A stretch of 64,000 nt of DNA. Source: 2-02-FULL-55-14 sp964534125 (lineage in GTDB: Bacteria; Bacteroidota; Ignavibacteria; UBA10030). Where the stretch lies: positions 62,001-126,000 of the forward strand of contig CAZHOJ010000007.1 of NCBI GenBank assembly GCA_964534125.1, in the 5' to 3' direction. The notes under the pieces were generated by a model. It was not told where the DNA came from and ran no database searches. It worked only from the letters and a program-made list of their open reading frames with translations. Shown piece after piece: positions 25,725 to 35,379 of this stretch (position 1 is the stretch's first letter; each line of letters starts with the position of its first letter). The position numbers and the translations under genes were made by a program.

Positions 25725-26525
25725 ATGAAGTACACGTTCGTCGTTCTCCTCCTGCTGGCTCTCCTGCCGGCGTGCGATGAGAACCCGGTCGATCCTGAGG
25801 ACATCCGTCCTGCATTCAGCGCCGGCATGTGGTGGATCTACAATTGGGAAGTCCACCAGACGGACTCCGCAGGGACCGAGTTCTATCAGGACCAGGACTC
25901 GATCTTCATGCGCGTGGTGGGGATCGACGAACGGCTCGGGGACCTGTCAGGTCTGGTGTGTGTCGAGGCCTTGTCGCTTCGTCACCCTGAGGTCACGCCC
26001 GGCCGTGTCTGGTATTCCCAGAGCGGTGATGGGCTCCGGGAAGTAGCGTATCAGGGGGCGGGCCAATTGCCGGTCGTCCATATGCGGGTGACCGGCCCCA
26101 CAAGGCCCCATCGGTTCCCGTCGCTCTCGCAACCGGCACTCTTCGAGCCAGGAGAGGCGGCCGAGGACACGGTCCAGTGGCGGGAGGAGCCTCGCATGGT
26201 CCTGCGATACCCCCTGGAACGCGGGTCCCAATGGACAGCGTTCACCGTTCCCTTTCTCCAGACGCGTTCCGTGATCGCTATCGGGGATCGGGAGCTTCTG
26301 AACGGGAACACGGTCCGTGTGGTATCCATCGCGACATTCAATGCGTATTTCGGTGCTGACGATCACTGGATCGATGAGGTGTGCACGGAAGGTCTGGTGT
26401 CGCGGAATATCAGGCTGAACGTGACTATGATGACTCAGGATCTGACCGGCGTCGGTTCGATGACACATGCCGAAACGATGTCGCTTGTTTCATACTCAGG
26501 ACAACCATACAACGTGCACGAATAG
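25725..26525 (+). CDS. Uncharacterised lipoprotein
   Basis: The 266-residue protein has a clear lipoprotein signal (LLLLALLPACDENP). The mature part is mostly beta-strand in character, opening with FSAGMWWIYNWEVHQTDSAG and ending in a strand-rich segment, without motifs I recognise. GGAGG seven bases before the ATG supports the start. It sits between eno and the phosphohexomutase with short gaps (18 and 13 bp), so it probably shares their transcript. Location facing the periplasm is inferred; the function is unknown. Confidence 0.75.
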   Translation: MKYTFVVLLLLALLPACDENPVDPEDIRPAFSAGMWWIYNWEVHQTDSAGTEFYQDQDSIFMRVVGIDERLGDLSGLVCVEALSLRHPEVTPGRVWYSQSGDGLREVAYQGAGQLPVVHMRVTGPTRPHRFPSLSQPALFEPGEAAEDTVQWREEPRMVLRYPLERGSQWTAFTVPFLQTRSVIAIGDRELLNGNTVRVVSIATFNAYFGADDHWIDEVCTEGLVSRNIRLNVTMMTQDLTGVGSMTHAETMSLVSYSGQPYNVHE

Positions 26526-26538
26526 GAGTGATGAGCAG

Positions 26539-27930
26539 ATGAGTATCACGTTCGGAACCGACGGATGGCGCGGCATCATCGCCGATGACTTCACCTTCGA
26601 GAACATTTCGCGCGTCTCTCTCGCGACGGCCCGCTATTTCAGGAAGCACAAGAACATCAGGAATGGCATCGTTGTCGGCTACGATTCACGCTTCATGTCC
26701 CGGGAATTTGCCGAACAGGTCGCTGTTGTCCTGGGGAACCAGAACATCCGCGTCATCCTCTCGGACGCCATCTCGACGACACCGATGGTGTCGCTCCTCT
26801 CGAAGAAGCTGAACGCAGCCGGCGGCGTCGTGATCACGGCCAGTCATAATCCCGCAAAGTACAATGGCTTCAAGGTCAAAGGCGATTTTGGCGGTCCGGC
26901 CCATCCCGAGATGATCAAGAAGGTCGAGGCTGAGCTCAGGAAGGTCCCGAAGAAGCTGCCTCCGATGCGGAAGAGCTACTCGGACCTCCTCAGCAAGGGC
27001 ACGATCCGCACCATGGACTTCACGCAGGCGTACATCGAGGACCTTCGGACCAAGATCAATACTGACTGGATCAAGGCGCGCAACGTGCGCATCGGGTTCG
27101 ACGCGATGCACGGTGCAGGGCAGGGCATCATGGACCAGATCGTCCCGCTGACGGTCTCCCTCCGCAACACGTTCAATCCGTCATTCGGCGGGTCTCACCC
27201 TGAGCCCCTCCCGCAGCACCTCAAAGAGCTCGGAGAAAAGGTGAGGGAGTTCGCATGCGATATCGGCATCGCGACAGACGGCGACGCCGATCGGGTCGGC
27301 GCATTCGATGAGAACGGGGACTTCGTCGACTCCCACCGCATCTTTGCCATCCTGCTCAAGTACCTCGTCGAGGAAAAGCGCACGACGGGGGAGGTCGCAA
27401 AGTCGTTCTCCGTCAGTCAGCTCATCGACAAGATGTGCGACCACTACGGTCTCAAGCTTCACACCACCCCCATCGGCTTCAAGCATCTCTGCCGGCTCAT
27501 GACCACGCGGGACATCATCGTCGCGGCGGAGGAGAGCGGCGGGCTTGGCGTGAAAGGGCATCTGCCGGAACGCGACGGGATCTTTATCGGTCTCCTCCTC
27601 GCAGAGGTCATGACGATGCGGCGGCGTACGCTGAGCGAGCTCGTCGCGGAGATCATGGGGCAATTCGGATGGCATCACTTCAACCGGTACGATGCTCATC
27701 TGACGGAGAAGGAGAAGCGGCGGATCCTCGCGTACTACAAGAAGACCCCGAAGAAGATCGGCGGGTTCAAGGTCACCGGTGTCGACAAGCTCGACGGAGT
27801 CAAGTTCTTTATCGATAAGGGCTGGGTCCTCGTGCGCGCGTCCGGGACGGAGCCCCTCATCAGGTTCTATGCCGAAGCGGACAGCAAGGAAAAGGTGGAA
27901 AAGCTCCTCACCGCAGCCCGAAGCGTATGA
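26539..27930 (+). CDS. Phosphoglucomutase/phosphomannomutase family protein
   Basis: The 463-residue enzyme has all four alpha-D-phosphohexomutase landmarks: the phosphoserine loop VITASHNPAKYNG, the metal loop ATDGDADRVG, the sugar loop EESGGLGVKGHLPERDG, and the phosphate-binding loop RASGTEPLIRFYAEA. It interconverts hexose 1- and 6-phosphates for cell-envelope or glycogen precursors. Which hexose it prefers cannot be read from the motifs. The ATG at 26539 gives the usual opening ITFGTDGWRG; longer in-frame extensions are not conserved. The next gene overlaps its stop by 4 bp. Confidence 0.93.
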   Translation: MSITFGTDGWRGIIADDFTFENISRVSLATARYFRKHKNIRNGIVVGYDSRFMSREFAEQVAVVLGNQNIRVILSDAISTTPMVSLLSKKLNAAGGVVITASHNPAKYNGFKVKGDFGGPAHPEMIKKVEAELRKVPKKLPPMRKSYSDLLSKGTIRTMDFTQAYIEDLRTKINTDWIKARNVRIGFDAMHGAGQGIMDQIVPLTVSLRNTFNPSFGGSHPEPLPQHLKELGEKVREFACDIGIATDGDADRVGAFDENGDFVDSHRIFAILLKYLVEEKRTTGEVAKSFSVSQLIDKMCDHYGLKLHTTPIGFKHLCRLMTTRDIIVAAEESGGLGVKGHLPERDGIFIGLLLAEVMTMRRRTLSELVAEIMGQFGWHHFNRYDAHLTEKEKRRILAYYKKTPKKIGGFKVTGVDKLDGVKFFIDKGWVLVRASGTEPLIRFYAEADSKEKVEKLLTAARSV

Positions 27931-30398
27931 CGACGACGGACCCGGGGCGTCCGGTGCACGGATTCCGCTGCAGACGTCCCTCTTTCGACCGCCGGACCGT
28001 CTTTCTCTGCGGCGTTATCCTGCTGTCACTGCTGCCGTTCCCGGCGAAAGCCCAGGATGACGTCCGGCGGGCAGTCGCCACCCGGACCGCCGATGCCATC
28101 CGGATCGATGCCGCTCTCGACGAATCCGCCTGGGAGGCAGCGGCCCCGGTCACAGAGTTCACGCAGTTCTCTCCCCTCGAAGGCACCCAACCGACGCAGC
28201 GGACAGAGGTCCGTATCCTCTATGACGACGACGCTCTCTACGTCGGCGCCACGATGTACGACACCGACGCTGAGCACATCGTCGCGCGTCTGGCCCGGCG
28301 TGACGAGGAGATCGACTGCGACCGCTTCTCCATCAGGCTCGACAGCTACTACGACCGGCGAACGGCGTACGAGTTCACCATTACGGCTGCCGGGACCATC
28401 ATCGACATCCTGCAGTACGACGACGGCGAGGCCGAGGATGCCTCGTGGGATGCGGTGTGGGAGGTCCAGACCTCCATCCTGCCCGACCGATGGGTCGCTG
28501 AGATGCGCATACCGTTCTCGATGCTCCGGTTCCAGGACATTCCCGAGCAGCGATGGGGGATGCAGATGATACGGAACATCTCCCGCAACCAGGAGGTGAT
28601 CCACTGGCAGCTGATACCTCGTGCTGTGAGTGGATATGTGTCGCGCTTCGGTACCCTCGACGGCATCCGGAACGTCGTCCCCCGGCAGACAGTCGAGGTG
28701 CTTCCGTATGGTGTCGTCGAACACGCACGAAAGGCGCCGTTCGATTCCAGACCGCGCTCCATCGTGACCACCGCGGGCGCCGGCGTCGACATCAAGTATC
28801 GTCCTTCTGCCAATTTCACCATCGACGCGACGTTCAATCCCGATTTCGGACAGGTCGAGGCGGACCCTGCGGTCCTCAACCTCTCCACGTTCGAGACCTA
28901 CTATCCTGAGAGGCGGCCGTTCTTCGTTGAGGGCATCCAGATCTTCCGCTTCACGTCATTCGGAGAACCGGGCCTCTTCTATTCGCGGCGGATAGGGCGC
29001 TCCATCTCCGCGCGTCCTCCCGCCGGCGGCTACATCGAAGAAGAGCCGGGCTTCGCTTCCATCATCGGTGCGGCCAAGATCTCCGGGAAAACGCAGTCGG
29101 GGTTCTCCTACGGTGTCCTCGAAGCGGTCACTGCAGAAGAGAATGCTGCGGTCGTCGACTCCAACGGCGTCCGCTCCGAGCAGACGGTGGAGCCGTTGAA
29201 CAACTACACGGTCCTCCGTCTGAAACAGGACATCGGCGACAACTCCACGGCGGGCATGATCCTCACCAGCCTGACGAGGGAGGACAGACGCCCGGCGCTG
29301 GTCGGAGCCGTGGACTGGAACCTGCGTTTCCTCGACAACATGTATAAGGTCGATGGCTTCCTGGCCAAGTCGCGAACAGAGGCCCGGGGATTTCTGGAGG
29401 AAGGAGCCGCCGGCAGGGCGGGGTTCTCGAAGGAAGGCGGGGAGCACTGGCGCGGATCGGTCGGGGCCGATTTCACGTCGCGCCGCTTCAACGTCAACGA
29501 TGTCGGTTTCTTCCGGCGTCCGAACGACTATGGGTTCATGGGGAACATCCTCTACCGTGACGACACGGTCGATGAGTGGAAACGCATCTACAATGTGTCG
29601 CTCAACTACCACCGAAGGAACAACTTCGACGGAGCGAACATCAACCACTCCTGGAGGCTGTCAGGATACCTGATGCTCGCCAATTACTGGGAGCTGGACG
29701 TTGATGTGGAGCGGAGCACCGGGCTCCACGACGACAGGGAGACACGCGGGCTTGGATGGTACCGAAAGCCCGCTGCGACGGAGATCGGTCTCTCCATCGA
29801 AACGGACCCCCGTGCAAGCGTTGTGTTTGATATCGGGTACGCCTACGAGTGGGATGCGCGGGGGGGTATCGGAAGGGGATTCGGCGTCGAGGCCGAGATC
29901 AAGCCCTCTCCCGCCGCGACCATCGAGCTGTCGGTCGAACATGAGCAGGTCGACCGGGTGTTCGCCTGGGTGGACAATGTGGACGATCCGTCCACGTCGC
30001 CGTCGTTGTTCTCGGTGTTCGCAGACCGGACCACACGGGAATGGGACCTGACATCGAGAAGCTCGTACGTCATCACGCGCGACCTCACTGTTCAATGGTA
30101 TCTGCAGCTCTTCATCGCAAAGGGATACTATGAGAACGAAATGCGTCGGCTCGGGGAAGACGACTACCTGCCGTACGTGTATGACAGCGAGGATTTTACC
30201 GAGTCGTCCGTCAGGTCCACACTTGTGCTGCGCTGGGAGTATCTGCCCGGAAGTACGCTGTACGCGGTCTGGTCCCACTCCAGAGGAGGTGAGATGGCCC
30301 GGTACATCAGCTCGCTGCGTGCGAATCTGGAGGACACCTTCTCGCTGTATCCCGACAATATCTTTCTCCTGAAGATAAGCTATTGGCTCAGTTCCTGA
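27927..30398 (+). CDS. DUF5916 outer-membrane-type protein with N-terminal CBM9-like domain
   Basis: The 823-residue protein has a signal sequence ending near PFPAKAQD. A CBM9-like domain follows (IRIDAALDESAWEAAAPVTE, VRILYDDDALYVGATMYD), then the DUF5916 region with ...NPDFGQVEADPAVLNLS... and YPERRPFFVEG, and a long C-terminal part rich in alternating aromatic strands. That layout suggests a beta-barrel in the outer membrane. DUF5916 proteins are common in Bacteroidota and have no settled function. The start overlaps the phosphohexomutase stop (ATGA). Confidence 0.88.
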   Translation: MTTTDPGRPVHGFRCRRPSFDRRTVFLCGVILLSLLPFPAKAQDDVRRAVATRTADAIRIDAALDESAWEAAAPVTEFTQFSPLEGTQPTQRTEVRILYDDDALYVGATMYDTDAEHIVARLARRDEEIDCDRFSIRLDSYYDRRTAYEFTITAAGTIIDILQYDDGEAEDASWDAVWEVQTSILPDRWVAEMRIPFSMLRFQDIPEQRWGMQMIRNISRNQEVIHWQLIPRAVSGYVSRFGTLDGIRNVVPRQTVEVLPYGVVEHARKAPFDSRPRSIVTTAGAGVDIKYRPSANFTIDATFNPDFGQVEADPAVLNLSTFETYYPERRPFFVEGIQIFRFTSFGEPGLFYSRRIGRSISARPPAGGYIEEEPGFASIIGAAKISGKTQSGFSYGVLEAVTAEENAAVVDSNGVRSEQTVEPLNNYTVLRLKQDIGDNSTAGMILTSLTREDRRPALVGAVDWNLRFLDNMYKVDGFLAKSRTEARGFLEEGAAGRAGFSKEGGEHWRGSVGADFTSRRFNVNDVGFFRRPNDYGFMGNILYRDDTVDEWKRIYNVSLNYHRRNNFDGANINHSWRLSGYLMLANYWELDVDVERSTGLHDDRETRGLGWYRKPAATEIGLSIETDPRASVVFDIGYAYEWDARGGIGRGFGVEAEIKPSPAATIELSVEHEQVDRVFAWVDNVDDPSTSPSLFSVFADRTTREWDLTSRSSYVITRDLTVQWYLQLFIAKGYYENEMRRLGEDDYLPYVYDSEDFTESSVRSTLVLRWEYLPGSTLYAVWSHSRGGEMARYISSLRANLEDTFSLYPDNIFLLKISYWLSS

Positions 30399-30452
30399 CC
30401 TGCTGCTCGGCCCTGCCGCTATGCACTCACTCCTGTCCGACCTCATAAGACC

Positions 30453-31853
30453 ATGCCCCTGAAGCCCGGAAGCACACATGTCTGCATCATCGATTCGGCG
30501 GCGTTCGAAGGGAAGAGCGTTGCCCGCATCGGGGGATTCGTCGTGTTCGTCGAGGGGGCGGTTCCTGGAGACGAAGTGCGGATACGTATCGTGCGCAAAA
30601 AGAAGAACCATGGTGAAGCGGTGGTGGAGGAAGTGCTCTCGCCTTCGCCCCTGCGTACCGATCCCCGATGCGAGCATTTCGGAACCTGCGGCGGCTGCAA
30701 GTGGCAGCATGTGGCGTACGAAGAACAGCTGCGCTTCAAGGCCCGGCATGTGCAGGACAGTTTCGAGCGCATCGGCGGATTGACCGGGTTCGAGATGCGC
30801 CCGATCCAGGGCTGTGCATCCCCCTTCTTCTACCGGAACAAGATGGAGTACTCCTTCTCGACGAGAGAGTGGCTCGACCATCGTCCGCGCGACGGTGAAA
30901 CAGACGAAGGGATCTTCCTCGGGCTCCATGTCCCGCGGAGGTACGACAAGGTGCTGGACATCAATGCCTGTCACCTCCAGTCAGATCTCTCCAACAGCAT
31001 CCTTCTGTTCACGCGCGTGTTCGCCCGGACGTCAGGATTGCCGGTCTACAGTTCCGAACGGCATGCGGGTTACTGGCGGTTCCTCGTCATCAGGCAGTCG
31101 AAACGCACGAACGAGTGTATGGCGAATGTGGTGACGTTCGAGGACCGGCCGGACGTGATGAAGCGGTATGCCGAAGAGCTTGCTGCAGCGGTCCCCGGAG
31201 TGACGACGGTCGTGAACACGATCAATGAGGAACGGGCACAGATCGCATTCGGAAAGACGAGGAAGGTCTACGCAGGAAGCGGGACGATATCCGAAAGACT
31301 TGGCGACCTCCGTTTCACCATCTCACCCGAATCCTTCTTCCAAACGAACACGGAACAGGCGGAACGGCTGTATCAGGTCGCTCTTGAATACGCGGGGCTG
31401 ACAGGGAAGGAGACCGTCTACGACCTCTACTGCGGGACGGGGACGATCGCGCTCTTCATGGCGGGGAAGGCAAGATCCGTGCTGGGCATCGAGGCTGTCG
31501 GTCAGTCGGTGCAGGATGCGGAACAGAACGCGAAGGGGAACGGCATCACCAACTGCGATTTTATGGTGGGAGACCTCAGGGATGCTCTCTCAGCCCACCT
31601 GCATGAGAGCAGGCATCCCGAGGTCGTCATCGTAGATCCGCCGCGCAGCGGCATGCACGACAATGCCATCAAGGACCTGGCTGCTGTCGGACCTGAGCGT
31701 ATCGTCTATATCAGCTGCAATCCTGCCACGCAGGCCCGGGACTGCAAGATGTTTGCGTCACTCGGCTATATCACGCGCAGTATGCGCCCGGTCGATATGT
31801 TCCCGCATACCTACCACATCGAGAACGTGGCGTTGCTGGAAAAGAACAGCTAA
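30453..31853 (+). CDS. rlmD: 23S rRNA (uracil-5-)-methyltransferase RumA/RlmD type
   Basis: The 466-residue enzyme has an N-terminal TRAM-like RNA-binding domain and Fe-S cysteines in CEHFGTCGGCKWQH plus a later Cys in INACHLQ. It then has the Rossmann methyltransferase fold with VYDLYCGTGTIALFMA, VIVDPPRSGMH and the catalytic-Cys block YISCNPATQARD. RlmD methylates U1939 of 23S rRNA; RlmC and TrmA have the same fold, so the exact target uracil is inferred. It lies 54 bp after the DUF5916 gene on the same strand. Confidence 0.92.
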   Translation: MPLKPGSTHVCIIDSAAFEGKSVARIGGFVVFVEGAVPGDEVRIRIVRKKKNHGEAVVEEVLSPSPLRTDPRCEHFGTCGGCKWQHVAYEEQLRFKARHVQDSFERIGGLTGFEMRPIQGCASPFFYRNKMEYSFSTREWLDHRPRDGETDEGIFLGLHVPRRYDKVLDINACHLQSDLSNSILLFTRVFARTSGLPVYSSERHAGYWRFLVIRQSKRTNECMANVVTFEDRPDVMKRYAEELAAAVPGVTTVVNTINEERAQIAFGKTRKVYAGSGTISERLGDLRFTISPESFFQTNTEQAERLYQVALEYAGLTGKETVYDLYCGTGTIALFMAGKARSVLGIEAVGQSVQDAEQNAKGNGITNCDFMVGDLRDALSAHLHESRHPEVVIVDPPRSGMHDNAIKDLAAVGPERIVYISCNPATQARDCKMFASLGYITRSMRPVDMFPHTYHIENVALLEKNS

Positions 31854-32017
31854 GGGCTAAGCGCAGGGCGCAGGGCGTGGGGGCGACGGGAAGCTCTGCA
31901 ACTTCTACGCTGCATACGCTTCGCCCTTTGCTACCCCGGATGTGGTTCCCTCTCCGCACTCCGCACTCCCTCCTCCTCAGTCGCTGACCTGCGTCCTCCT
32001 CCGCACTCTGCTGTACC
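31854..32017. other. Low-complexity gap between convergent genes
   Basis: This 164-bp gap is biased: one half is purine-rich (repeated GCAGGGCGCAGGGCG) and the other pyrimidine-rich (repeated CTCCGCACTCC). No gene, terminator with a T-tract or known RNA is seen. It resembles degenerate intergenic simple repeats. Confidence 0.6.
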
Positions 32018-34321
32018 CTAATCTTCCTCGATCCTGCCAACGTAGAACTCCCTCGTCTCCTGCACGATGGTCCGGTAGATGACCGAGCTGTGCTCCTTCG
32101 TCACCGTCACCGGGATGGCCGGTTCGGCGAACGTCGCGACGACCACCTGTTCGACAGTGTCAGGCCGGTTCAGCGCGAGCGTTATCGGAAGCACGATGCT
32201 CGTGTCCGGGAAGGAGTAGAATCTCACGCTCGCGATCCCATCCTGCAATGCAACGGACGACAGGCCTGCAGAGGCTTTGATGATCCTGCTTCCGTCGGCA
32301 TGATGCTTCGGTGTGAATCTCACCTCCAGTGTGTAGGGGCGTGTCCGCGATCTGACCGTCAGCAGTGAGCTCCTGCCCCCGGGCTCGGGTTGCGAAAGGC
32401 CTGTATGCATCCATGCCTCCTGAGAGGCGGGAAGGTCGGGGAGTCTGACGGTCGTCTCACGGGAAGCGATGGTCGTGTCGAATTCCGCCATCGAGATGGT
32501 GGTCCCGTCCAGATGATCGGTGCTCTTCACGGTCGCATGGAGGAGCGAATCGCCCGAGCTGAGCTCCTGCGTGACCTCGATCTTCTGGGTCCAGCGGTCA
32601 GAATAGGGTGGCTCGCTCAGGACGATCGCTGAGAATATGATGGTCCCGGCTGCAAGAATGCCCAGCCATGCCGGTTGCCGGAGGGGGATTGCCACAGACG
32701 GCCACTTCCGGCTTGAGGACTTCAGAATGCCGGTCAGAGCAAGCGCAAAGGGGACAAGAATGACCGTAGCCAGCAGGACCAGGAAGATGCCGGCAATGAT
32801 CGAGGAGGCCCCCGGTGGGATCTGCGCGAACATCCGGGCGACAAAATGATAGGGTTCCGACAATACGAGCCGCACCATCGGGTATGCGCCGAGCACTATG
32901 AGCGCGACAGAGAGGATGCCCCTGCTCGACATGAACGCGAGGGAGACGAAGAACATCCCGATGGCTGGATACAGAGCAAGGCGTGGGCTGACCAGGGCCA
33001 GAAGAATGGTGTAAACGACGAGAGTGACCACCGACCGCAACCCATACCGATACGCGTCGGTGCTGAGGTTCAGTCGTCCGGCGAGCCGGGCAGCGACGGC
33101 CGACATGAACATCGCGGTCATGACAGCGACCGGGATCATCGCTGACGGGTCGCCGTACCATGGGGTCCGCCAACCGCTCAGAAGGCTCAGGACATCTTCG
33201 AAAAATACCGTGACCACTGCTACCAGTGCGGTGAGCATCAGGACCTTCAGACCCGGCACGCGGGTCCAGTTCTCACCACGCTTCTCGGTTCGCGCGGTTC
33301 GGAGCTCTCTGAGCGTCCAGATGGTAAGTGCGAAGGAGAGAAGAATGAATGCCCACACAAGCCACATCGGGATGAGGTAGATGCTTCGGCCGATCTGGAC
33401 CGTGACGTACCTTCCCGCTGGTTCCTGTGGCACCCCGGCGTCGAATCGTTCCGTGAGCCGATAGACAAGGTCACCGCTCCGCTCCAGGCCGCCGGGTGTG
33501 AACTGCCCGAACGAGTCCTGCTGCGTGTGTATCGGGTCTGAAACATCCGTCGTGAAATCAATCGCAGGGATGCCCGCACGAAGGAACGGTTCGTGGTCTG
33601 ACGATGCGCCGCCGACGCTATTGTTCAGCGAATAGAAATGGAACGGGTACCGGAGTCCATCATAACCGAGCTTGTCGAATTCTTCATACGAGGCTCCTAC
33701 GAGCCACTCGGGTGCTGAGACCGTATCAGCCTCGAAGAGCGGAAGGAGCCAGTCGGTGCCGTTGGCCATGTCCACCTGCAGCATGAGCGCGACATTGCCG
33801 AGATCCGAGTAGGCGGAAACAAAATGGTACGACCCTTTCAGGCCCGACTCCTCTCCACCGAAGAGGCAAAAGACGAGCGTCGATTCCCATTCCTTCTGCG
33901 ACATTGACCGGGCCAGCTCCAGGACGACCGCAGAACCGGACCCATCATCGTTGGCGCCGGGGCCTTCAGGGCTGTAGGAATCGATGTGGGCCCCGATGAC
34001 GATCGTTCGCTCGGTCCGTCCGCGGAGAACACCGACGGCAGTCCCGCTTGTTGTGTTCGTTCCCGAGAGCCGTCCTGCTGGTGCGATCCGGAAGGGGAGG
34101 ACATATGCCTCGTCGAGTCCGAACTCCTGGAACTTGCTGACGGCGTACTGCATGGCGGCCTGCTCAGCGGGCGAACCCATCGGGCGGGGACCGATATCGG
34201 TGCTCAGGACCTTCAGGTACGCGAGCGCACTGTCAGGCTGGAACGGTGTGTGTCTCTCCTGTGAAATGGCCGGACCGACTGCGAGCAGTCCAAGACAAAG
34301 GAGAAGTGTGGTGATCCTCAT
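32018..34321 (-). CDS. M28-family metallopeptidase with membrane domain
   Basis: From ATG 34321 the protein has 767 residues. After a signal sequence (LLLCLGLLAVGPAISQ) comes an M28 zinc aminopeptidase domain with IGAHIDSYSPEGPGANDDGSG, GGEESGLKGS and SSDHEPFLRAGIP, which supply the two-zinc ligands and the catalytic Glu. Membrane segments follow near residues 315-540, then a C-terminal beta-rich domain of about 200 residues. This resembles eukaryotic ER metallopeptidase (Fxna-like) architecture. The start is fixed by a 4-bp overlap with the stop of the upstream hydrolase gene. Confidence 0.87.
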   Translation of the reverse strand: MRITTLLLCLGLLAVGPAISQERHTPFQPDSALAYLKVLSTDIGPRPMGSPAEQAAMQYAVSKFQEFGLDEAYVLPFRIAPAGRLSGTNTTSGTAVGVLRGRTERTIVIGAHIDSYSPEGPGANDDGSGSAVVLELARSMSQKEWESTLVFCLFGGEESGLKGSYHFVSAYSDLGNVALMLQVDMANGTDWLLPLFEADTVSAPEWLVGASYEEFDKLGYDGLRYPFHFYSLNNSVGGASSDHEPFLRAGIPAIDFTTDVSDPIHTQQDSFGQFTPGGLERSGDLVYRLTERFDAGVPQEPAGRYVTVQIGRSIYLIPMWLVWAFILLSFALTIWTLRELRTARTEKRGENWTRVPGLKVLMLTALVAVVTVFFEDVLSLLSGWRTPWYGDPSAMIPVAVMTAMFMSAVAARLAGRLNLSTDAYRYGLRSVVTLVVYTILLALVSPRLALYPAIGMFFVSLAFMSSRGILSVALIVLGAYPMVRLVLSEPYHFVARMFAQIPPGASSIIAGIFLVLLATVILVPFALALTGILKSSSRKWPSVAIPLRQPAWLGILAAGTIIFSAIVLSEPPYSDRWTQKIEVTQELSSGDSLLHATVKSTDHLDGTTISMAEFDTTIASRETTVRLPDLPASQEAWMHTGLSQPEPGGRSSLLTVRSRTRPYTLEVRFTPKHHADGSRIIKASAGLSSVALQDGIASVRFYSFPDTSIVLPITLALNRPDTVEQVVVATFAEPAIPVTVTKEHSSVIYRTIVQETREFYVGRIEED

Positions 34322-35253
34322 GATGTTGTCTCTTTCTCTTTCCGTTCCATATGATCGTGAAGGAAGGAGGCCATCGCATCCAGGTATTTCTTTCCTCCGG
34401 TGCTCCATACATCGTTGTGGTCTGCACCGTCGATGAGGACGAGACGCTTGGGCTCGTTCGCGGCCTCGAAGAGCTGTTTTGAATACTCGACATTGACCAG
34501 ACTGTCGTCGGTCCCGTGGAGGAACAGTACCGGGATGCTGAGGCGACGGATGTCCTCCAGGGGTGATACATGCCGTCCGCGGAAATTGGCGATCGCCTGC
34601 GTCCGGGAGAGGGCTGCATTCCGCAGAAAATGCCAGGGCATCTTGATGATGCGCCGCTGATAGTCCGTGATGATGTCCTTCAGGTTCGTGAAGCTCGCTT
34701 CCGCAATGACAGCCCTTACACGCGGTTCGATGGCAGCCGCCTGGATCGCAATAGCGGCACCCATCGAGGTCCCGAAGACGGCGATCCTGTCATGCCCCGG
34801 CCCTCTCCGCTCTTTTTGAAGCCAGTCGATAGCAGTCTGGACGTCATACTTCTCATAATATCCATATGTGCAGAATACACCGCCACTCTGGCCGTGCTGT
34901 CGCTGGTCGTAGAGCAGCACGCTGTATCCGTTGTCGAAGAAGAACCGTGCGAGAGGGATTCCCCCGATCATGCAGTCTCCCACTCCATGGAGGTAGATGA
35001 TGGTCCCTTTTGGGTCCTGTTTCTGGGGCACATACCAGGCCTCAAGGTCGGTCCCGTCCGGAGTCCGAAGGACGAACGATTCCTGGGGCAGACCTGCATC
35101 TTTTGGCTCTAGAAGACTCGTAAAAGCAGCGTACCAGGCGGGCTGCTTCCGGGTTGGTTGCAGAATGAGGAGAGGTCCAATGAGCAGGACGATCACGCCC
35201 GCATGCAGCAGGAACAGGACAGCGATAAGGAGGAAGAGTGAGAGAAATGGCAT
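34318..35253 (-). CDS. Alpha/beta-hydrolase with N-terminal membrane anchor
   Basis: From ATG 35253 the protein has 311 residues. An N-terminal membrane helix (LFLLIAVLFLLHAGVIVLLI) is followed by an alpha/beta-hydrolase fold. There is an oxyanion block YLHGVGD, the nucleophile elbow FGTSMGAA (Ser), an acid in FLHGTDDSLV and a terminal His in IDGADHNDVW. It is similar to the BAAT/dienelactone-like and YqkD-type serine hydrolases of unknown substrate. It is coupled by ATGA overlap to the M28 peptidase and divergent from the sigma-factor gene. Confidence 0.88.
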   Translation of the reverse strand: MPFLSLFLLIAVLFLLHAGVIVLLIGPLLILQPTRKQPAWYAAFTSLLEPKDAGLPQESFVLRTPDGTDLEAWYVPQKQDPKGTIIYLHGVGDCMIGGIPLARFFFDNGYSVLLYDQRQHGQSGGVFCTYGYYEKYDVQTAIDWLQKERRGPGHDRIAVFGTSMGAAIAIQAAAIEPRVRAVIAEASFTNLKDIITDYQRRIIKMPWHFLRNAALSRTQAIANFRGRHVSPLEDIRRLSIPVLFLHGTDDSLVNVEYSKQLFEAANEPKRLVLIDGADHNDVWSTGGKKYLDAMASFLHDHMERKEKETTS

Positions 35254-35379
35254 GGAATGGGCATATTCGGGCAAAAATCGCCTTGCACCTTCAAAATCAA
35301 TATATTAACGCGTCCTCCTCAAAGCAAGGAAGAGGACTTCCCGCCCCCAACTCTATCACCATCCGCCGGGTCTAAATCC

